NCBI RefSeq assembly: GCF_020741395.1
Contig: NZ_DYZA01000208.1
Span: 1-8,149 of the forward strand
Source of the DNA: Mailhella massiliensis
Lineage (GTDB): Bacteria > Desulfobacterota > Desulfovibrionia > Desulfovibrionales > Desulfovibrionaceae
Direction of reading: 5' to 3'
DNA: 8,149 bases
The position numbers and the translations under genes are program-made. Positions 4,924 through 8,149 of the stretch are shown here, piece after piece. The first letter of the stretch is position 1. Each line of letters begins with the position of its first letter. The notes under the pieces were generated by a model. That model saw only the letters and a program-made list of their open reading frames with translations, was not told the origin of the DNA and did not search any database.

Positions 4924-6396
4924 TCACATCCCTCCTTCCGCTTCCACCAGCGCTTCCACGCCCACGGCATGATTCCAGTTCTCCCCGGCGGGAATCTTCA
5001 CCCGCGCGGATAGGTACACCGTGGAAAGGTGCTGGTAGCACACCCCGTCGCGCTGCTGCTTTGTGTATGCGCCGAACCTGCGCGCGTCCATCTCCCGGTT
5101 CCGGTACACGGGCAGGGCACCTGCCGCAGCGGCATCCACCAGCGGGCGCAGGCCGTGCACCATCATCCTGTCCCCGCCGTGCTCCGCCGTGTCGATGACG
5201 GCTTCCCGGGGCGGGCCGGTGAAGTTGCCCAGCCTGTGCGAGGCGTCGAAGCAGGAAATCACGCCGAGATCCCCGTCCTTGAACAGGGCAAGGTCGAGGG
5301 AGGCGAAGGGCAGCGCATCCAGGGAGCCGAACCCGTCCAGCTCTTCCAGGGACATGCCGCCGCGCGTGCGGTCCTGGAACAGGGCCTCACATTCCGCCGT
5401 GCCGTAGGACCAGCGGTCGAGCATGTAGTTGTACACAAGCAGCCTGTCGTGCACGCCGGGCGGCGCGTCCGGCGTGGCGAAGCTCCACAGGGCCACGCGG
5501 TTTCTGTTGTCGTGCACGCCGCGCACCTCGCCCAGCCTTTCCAGGGAGGCTTCGTTGAAAAACCAGCTGTCCACGCGCTCCACGCCGACGGCCTTCACGC
5601 TCACGCCGTCCGTCATGCGCCAGCCGTCTTCCGAGAGGAACACGCACGTTCCGGCGCACACCACCGGGGAATACGGGGCCGCACAGCCGTGCTCCCTGTC
5701 CACGGTGTCGAACTGGAAGATGTAGGGCATGCCCACATAGGTGGCTCGCTGTATGGCCCGCTCAAGGAAAATGAGCCCGTCCACGCCGCCCACGCCGCCC
5801 ACCACGGCCTGCACCTGCCCGCCCACGGGAAAAACCTGCATGTCCGACTGGACATACTGCGCCTCGTTGCCGCCCGGCTCCGGCCACTCGTCCGGCCTGT
5901 CCAGCCCGGACCAGCGCACGGCGTTCTTCTGTTCCGAAAGCCGCCCCAGCATGAGAAAGTCGCGTATCACGCCGAGCGCCTCGCCCGCAGGCGCGCCTTC
6001 CACGGCATGGAACTCCCCCGCCACCCCGGAAAGGGCGCTTTTGAGCAGCTTGGAGCCGAAGAGCGCGTAGACCGCGTCGCCGTATTCGGCAAAGGCCCGC
6101 ACGTCCGAGGCCGTCGCCCCCGCGTATTTCTGCACCCAGCTCCCGCCCTCCAGCGCGTAGATGCCCCCTGCCGCAGCCGCAAAGGCGATGTTCGTGCCGT
6201 ACATGTCGTGCCGCGCATACGCCGCCTTCACCTGCGAAGGCATGGGATCAAGGTTCAGCGCCGCCGCCGAGGGCAGGGGCCGGTAGCCCCGCGCGGCGGG
6301 TATGACGTTCCTTGCCTCCGGGGCCTGCGCTCCGTTTAAAAGCGCGGCGTCCGGCTCCCACGGCCCGAAATCGAGCCTTGTTTTCGTCATGGCCAT
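4924..6396 (-). CDS. Podovirus tail nozzle / packaged-DNA-stabilisation-type protein
   Basis: 490 residues. The N-terminus (TRLDFGPWEPDAALLNGAQA, PEARNVIPAARGYRPLPS) is the hallmark of a large family of podophage and prophage structural proteins. Internal segments such as GIYALEGGSW, GDAVYALFGSKLL, AVRWSGLDRPDEWP, VQAVVGGVGGVDGLIFLERA, FLSEDGWRMTDG, VNSW-like VDSWFFNE and LLVYNYMLDRWSYG look like successive beta-propeller blades, each a short phrase about showing a value or status. P22 gp10 and the nozzle proteins of SU10-like phages have this kind of fold and close the tail below the adaptor; that equivalence is inferred. ATG 6396 is preferred over ATG 6390 because GAGG (6404-6407) is well spaced for it. 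It overlaps the previous gene by ten bases. Residues 349-371 carry a SLDALP motif shared with the upstream protein. Cytoplasmic assembly; no signal peptide. Confidence 0.86.
   Translation of the reverse strand: MAMTKTRLDFGPWEPDAALLNGAQAPEARNVIPAARGYRPLPSAAALNLDPMPSQVKAAYARHDMYGTNIAFAAAAGGIYALEGGSWVQKYAGATASDVRAFAEYGDAVYALFGSKLLKSALSGVAGEFHAVEGAPAGEALGVIRDFLMLGRLSEQKNAVRWSGLDRPDEWPEPGGNEAQYVQSDMQVFPVGGQVQAVVGGVGGVDGLIFLERAIQRATYVGMPYIFQFDTVDREHGCAAPYSPVVCAGTCVFLSEDGWRMTDGVSVKAVGVERVDSWFFNEASLERLGEVRGVHDNRNRVALWSFATPDAPPGVHDRLLVYNYMLDRWSYGTAECEALFQDRTRGGMSLEELDGFGSLDALPFASLDLALFKDGDLGVISCFDASHRLGNFTGPPREAVIDTAEHGGDRMMVHGLRPLVDAAAAGALPVYRNREMDARRFGAYTKQQRDGVCYQHLSTVYLSARVKIPAGENWNHAVGVEALVEAEGGM
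5284..5352 (-). repeat. SLDALP-type motif, copy in the nozzle protein
   Basis: Encodes SLEELDGFGSLDALPFASLD and flank at residues 349-371. The second copy is at 6903-6974 in the neighbouring gene. Confidence 0.7.
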
Positions 6397-7013
6397 TGCA
6401 CCACCTCACGCCATGCGCTTTCCGGCGCGGAAGGCTGCGCCGTCCAGTCCCAGCCCTTATAGCCGGGCCGTATATGTTCCAGCGAAAGCGCCGCCCCCGC
6501 TGCGGGCGCAATCACCCGCACGCGCACGGGCTTCTGCTCCTCCCCGCCCGCCGCATGGAGGCCGGAAAGCCCCGTCTGCCGCACGCGAAGAAGCGCGCCC
6601 TCCTGCCCGGAGGCGGCCCTGTTTTCCCCTCCGCCCGGCCGCAGGCGCACGGGGGAAAAGCCGCCGCCGCTTTGCGCCGCCGCACCGTCCAGCGGCAGGG
6701 ATACCGTAATGCCGCCGAGCTCTTCCTCCGAGGAAACGGCCGCGCCGCTCCCGAAGAAAAAAAACAGCGCGTTGCCTTCAAGGCTGCCCGCACCGGCCGC
6801 CGCGCAGGAAAGAGACGCCGTGCGGACGCGCGACGCGCCCGAAAAAGCCCCGGAGGAAGAAGCCGAAGCCTCCGCCCCCTGAAGCGCATATATCCCGGCC
6901 CCTGCCCATACCCCGGCATCCAGCGACCAGGGCAGGGCATCCAGCCCGCCCCAGTCGTCCAGCGTGTCCAGCGTCTGGGGCGGAGCCTTTACCGTGGCAA
7001 AGCCCGCGCCCAT
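6387..7013 (-). CDS. Gly/Ala-rich phage structural protein, 208 residues
   Basis: No family recognised with certainty. It lies between the Gp80-like gene (four bases upstream) and the nozzle gene (ten-base overlap), so co-translation and a role in the tail are likely. Residues 14-37 contain LDTLDDWGGLDALPWSLDAG, close to a segment of the nozzle protein; the rest is rich in Gly, Ala and Ser with alternating hydrophobic strands (GNALFFFFGSG, GGITVSLPLDG, ALLRVRQTGLSGL, PVRVRVIAP) and ends in aromatic residues (GYKGWDWT, AWREVVQWP). The FFFF stretch is coded by an eight-T run (6757-6764), unusual in such GC-rich DNA. The ribosome site before ATG 7013 is weak (GGATTAG), so translation probably depends on the gene before it. 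A beta-rich tail accessory protein is the best guess. Confidence 0.75.
   Translation of the reverse strand: MGAGFATVKAPPQTLDTLDDWGGLDALPWSLDAGVWAGAGIYALQGAEASASSSGAFSGASRVRTASLSCAAAGAGSLEGNALFFFFGSGAAVSSEEELGGITVSLPLDGAAAQSGGGFSPVRLRPGGGENRAASGQEGALLRVRQTGLSGLHAAGGEEQKPVRVRVIAPAAGAALSLEHIRPGYKGWDWTAQPSAPESAWREVVQWP
6903..6974 (-). repeat. SLDALP-type motif, copy in the 208-residue protein
   Basis: Encodes TLDTLDDWGGLDALPWSLD plus flank; counterpart of 5284-5352 in the nozzle gene (SLEELDGFGSLDALPFASLD). Both the protein and parts of the DNA (GGGCAG-GCATCCAG pattern on the plus strand) are similar. Confidence 0.7.
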
Positions 7014-7017
7014 GCCG

Positions 7018-7383
7018 CTAATCCATGGTCAGGGTGAGGTTGCCGGCGTTCACGCGGTAAATGTCCCCGGAGAGCAGCTCCTTGGGCGTGGTGATCGCGC
7101 CGTACCACACAAGGTTGCCGCCGGAGACGGCGTCGAACAGCCCCCACGAGACCGCCGTGCCCCAGGAGGCCGTGGCCGTGGGGAACTCTATGGCCGCGCT
7201 GGTCTTCATGCTCCCGGAAGACGGGTTGCCGAAGGCGACCGGCTGCCTCGCATACGAGCCGCCCGACACTTCCGTGCCGCCCCCCGTTTCCCCGGGGGCC
7301 ACAGTAAAAAGCGCAAGGTAGTAGGTCCCGGCGTTCTTGAACAGGGTAAGCAGCTTGTCTTCTCCGTGATTGGTCAGGCTCAT
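7018..7383 (-). CDS. Gp80-like phage tail-fibre-family protein, 121 residues
   Basis: A short protein of a widely distributed phage family (remembered as the Gp80-like tail fibre family). Visible family traits: a start MSLTNHGEDKLLTLF, strands YYLALFTVAP, the GGSYARQPVAFG segment with conserved Y-x-R-Q, the IEFPTATASWGTAVSWGLFD core, then GGNLVWYGAI, and the closing GDIYRVNAGNLTLTM. The whole reads as a small beta-sandwich, with no membrane segment or enzyme motif. ATG 7383 overlaps the stop of the adaptor gene by four bases (ATGA), and GGAGG (7389-7393) lies five bases upstream. Placed between adaptor and nozzle, it may be a tail or head-fibre component rather than a receptor-binding fibre proper; the family name should not be taken as proof of function. 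Confidence 0.85.
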   Translation of the reverse strand: MSLTNHGEDKLLTLFKNAGTYYLALFTVAPGETGGGTEVSGGSYARQPVAFGNPSSGSMKTSAAIEFPTATASWGTAVSWGLFDAVSGGNLVWYGAITTPKELLSGDIYRVNAGNLTLTMD

Positions 7384-8027
7384 GAAATCCTCCGTACAGG
7401 GCGCATGGTTATATTCGCCGTGAACCGCGCCCGCTGTTCATTGGCCTCCGCCTTCTGCCTTGCGGCGGCGTAATACTGCGTCCACATCTCAAGCGGCGCG
7501 CTCCCCCGCGTGAACGGCCCGCTTTCCACCAGCGCGCCGTAAAGGTACAGATCGGGAAACATGAGAAGCACCGCATTGTCCGGCTGCTGCTCTCCGAGCG
7601 GTTCTATTTCCGCGTAGTAGGTGAGATACAGCCTGCCCGGCGCATCCGGCGGCGGCAGAAGGAAAAGGTCGCGCCCGATGATGGTATATCCTTCCGGCCT
7701 GCCTGCCGCGCGCCTCTGGGCATAGGTGTCCGGAGGGAAGTAGCAGAGGTTCACCGTGCGCCCGTCCGCGTCCGCATATGTCAGGTCGCGCATTTCCAGG
7801 AACACGTCCCAGTTGCCCGGCTCCCTGCGCCAGGGAAGCGGAACCGCGCTCTGGCCCGCGGGCGCCGTCGTTTCCGCCCTGCGCTCCATCACCCGGAGCC
7901 GCAGCTCACGGTTCATGCGCCGCTCGGCAAGGGCGATGAACGTGGGTATCCTGTCCGTCATGTCGTCGCGGCCGAGGTAGTCGGCCACGGCTTCGCAAAG
8001 CCCTGCATAGCTTGTGAGATCGGCCAT
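7380..8027 (-). CDS. Head-to-tail adaptor protein, phage SU10 type
   Basis: 215 residues. The protein starts MADLTSYAGLCEAVADYLGR, followed by DRIPTFIALAERRMNRELRL and later YFPPDTYAQRRAAGRPEGYT, IIGRDLFLLPPP, LYLTYYAEIEPL, LLMFPDLYLYGALVES and a C-terminal helix (WTQYYAAARQKAEANEQRAR). This series is typical of the adaptor proteins that form a ring between portal and tail in short-tailed phages related to SU10. ATG 8027 is chosen because GGGAGGGG (8034-8041) is six bases upstream; the longer frame starts inside the previous gene. The previous gene stops at 8029, one base away, and the next starts with an ATGA overlap, so the genes are co-translated. Role: joins the portal to the nozzle/tail; inferred from the family. 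Confidence 0.88.
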   Translation of the reverse strand: MADLTSYAGLCEAVADYLGRDDMTDRIPTFIALAERRMNRELRLRVMERRAETTAPAGQSAVPLPWRREPGNWDVFLEMRDLTYADADGRTVNLCYFPPDTYAQRRAAGRPEGYTIIGRDLFLLPPPDAPGRLYLTYYAEIEPLGEQQPDNAVLLMFPDLYLYGALVESGPFTRGSAPLEMWTQYYAAARQKAEANEQRARFTANITMRPVRRIS

Positions 8028-8028
8028 A

Positions 8029-8149
8029 TCAGTCCCCTCCCAAAAAACGGCTGAGCAGCCCGCCTGCAACAATGTCCGTTTTGGGCGTTGAAGAAAGTGC
8101 CCTGCCCACGCCGCGCACTACGGGCGATGCCGCCATCTTCGCCATGGCC
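8029..8149 (-). CDS. C-terminal end of an unidentified late protein (5' partial)
   Basis: Only the last 39 residues are inside the window; the frame is open to the right edge. Visible sequence includes AKMAASPVVRGVGRALSS, TPKTDIVAGGLLSRFLGGD and stops with TGA at 8031-8029, one base before the adaptor start and overlapping its ribosome region. Composition (Ala, Gly, Arg, Leu) suggests an amphipathic helical tail. By gene order it should be a head-region protein (between portal/coat genes and adaptor), but the family cannot be told from this fragment. The visible ATGs are probably internal codons. Confidence 0.6.
   Translation of the reverse strand, partial: AMAKMAASPVVRGVGRALSSTPKTDIVAGGLLSRFLGGD
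8034..8041 (-). promoter_or_regulatory. Ribosome binding site deciding the 8027 start
   Basis: GGGAGGGG on the minus strand six bases before ATG 8027, inside the end of the preceding gene; it supports MADLTSYAGL as the adaptor start. Confidence 0.75.

Noticed and set aside
5029..6339. 436-residue open frame on the plus strand
   Set aside because: Antisense to the nozzle gene, His/Arg/Val-rich shadow sequence with no recognisable domain or ribosome site.
1..8149. Diversity-generating retroelement, CRISPR array, tRNA genes, insertion sequence, toxin-antitoxin or defence genes
   Set aside because: I looked for spaced direct repeats, a reverse transcriptase or transposase, tRNA-like cloverleaf sequences and typical small toxin pairs, and saw none; by eye only, so distant forms could be missed.

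Overview
The window is a piece of a tailed-phage genome, most likely a prophage, with podovirus-type virion genes. All late (virion) genes lie on the minus strand, from the right edge down to about position 1125. A short regulatory segment on the plus strand (1-962) runs towards them and is separated from them by a hairpin terminator at 1021-1051. DNA is GC-rich, except for the first ~230 bases. The host cannot be named from sequence alone. A GC-rich Gram-negative host fits (for example a proteobacterium or a Desulfovibrio-like sulfate reducer); this is a weak inference from composition and gene types.

Right half (8149 to 4924, minus strand): a tightly packed block. It holds the C-terminus of an unidentified protein, a head-to-tail adaptor of the phage SU10 type, a small Gp80-like tail-fibre-family protein, a 208-residue glycine/alanine-rich protein, and a 490-residue tail protein that looks like the tail nozzle / DNA-stabilisation protein of short-tailed phages. 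Genes overlap or are separated by at most a few bases. A strong minus-strand terminator (4819-4838) follows the nozzle gene.

Centre and left (4635 to 1125, minus strand): five more virion-type genes, mostly separated by spacers of 115-288 bases rich in hairpins and T-runs. They encode a 107-residue small beta-rich protein, a 164-residue low-complexity protein, a 184-residue GNAT-fold protein resembling P22 gp14, a 309-residue virion protein with a glycine-rich hydrophobic C-terminus (candidate ejection protein), and a 253-residue low-complexity protein. The start sites of most of these were moved inwards from the longest open frame because clear Shine-Dalgarno sequences sit just before the inner ATGs.

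Left edge (1 to 962, plus strand): an antirepressor-type protein with an ORF6N domain and a P22 antirepressor C-terminal domain, entering from outside the window, and a one-base-overlapping (TAATG) 110-residue protein of unknown function.

The order adaptor - nozzle - small virion protein - gp14-like - ejection-like proteins - antirepressor resembles the P22 order 4-10-26-14-7-20-16-immI, although sequences are remote and no gp16-sized gene is present. I saw no tRNA, CRISPR array, insertion sequence, attachment site or defence system. The most interesting items are the coupled unknown partner of the antirepressor, the GC break inside the antirepressor, a motif shared by two neighbouring tail proteins, and the structured spacers of the rear late operon.
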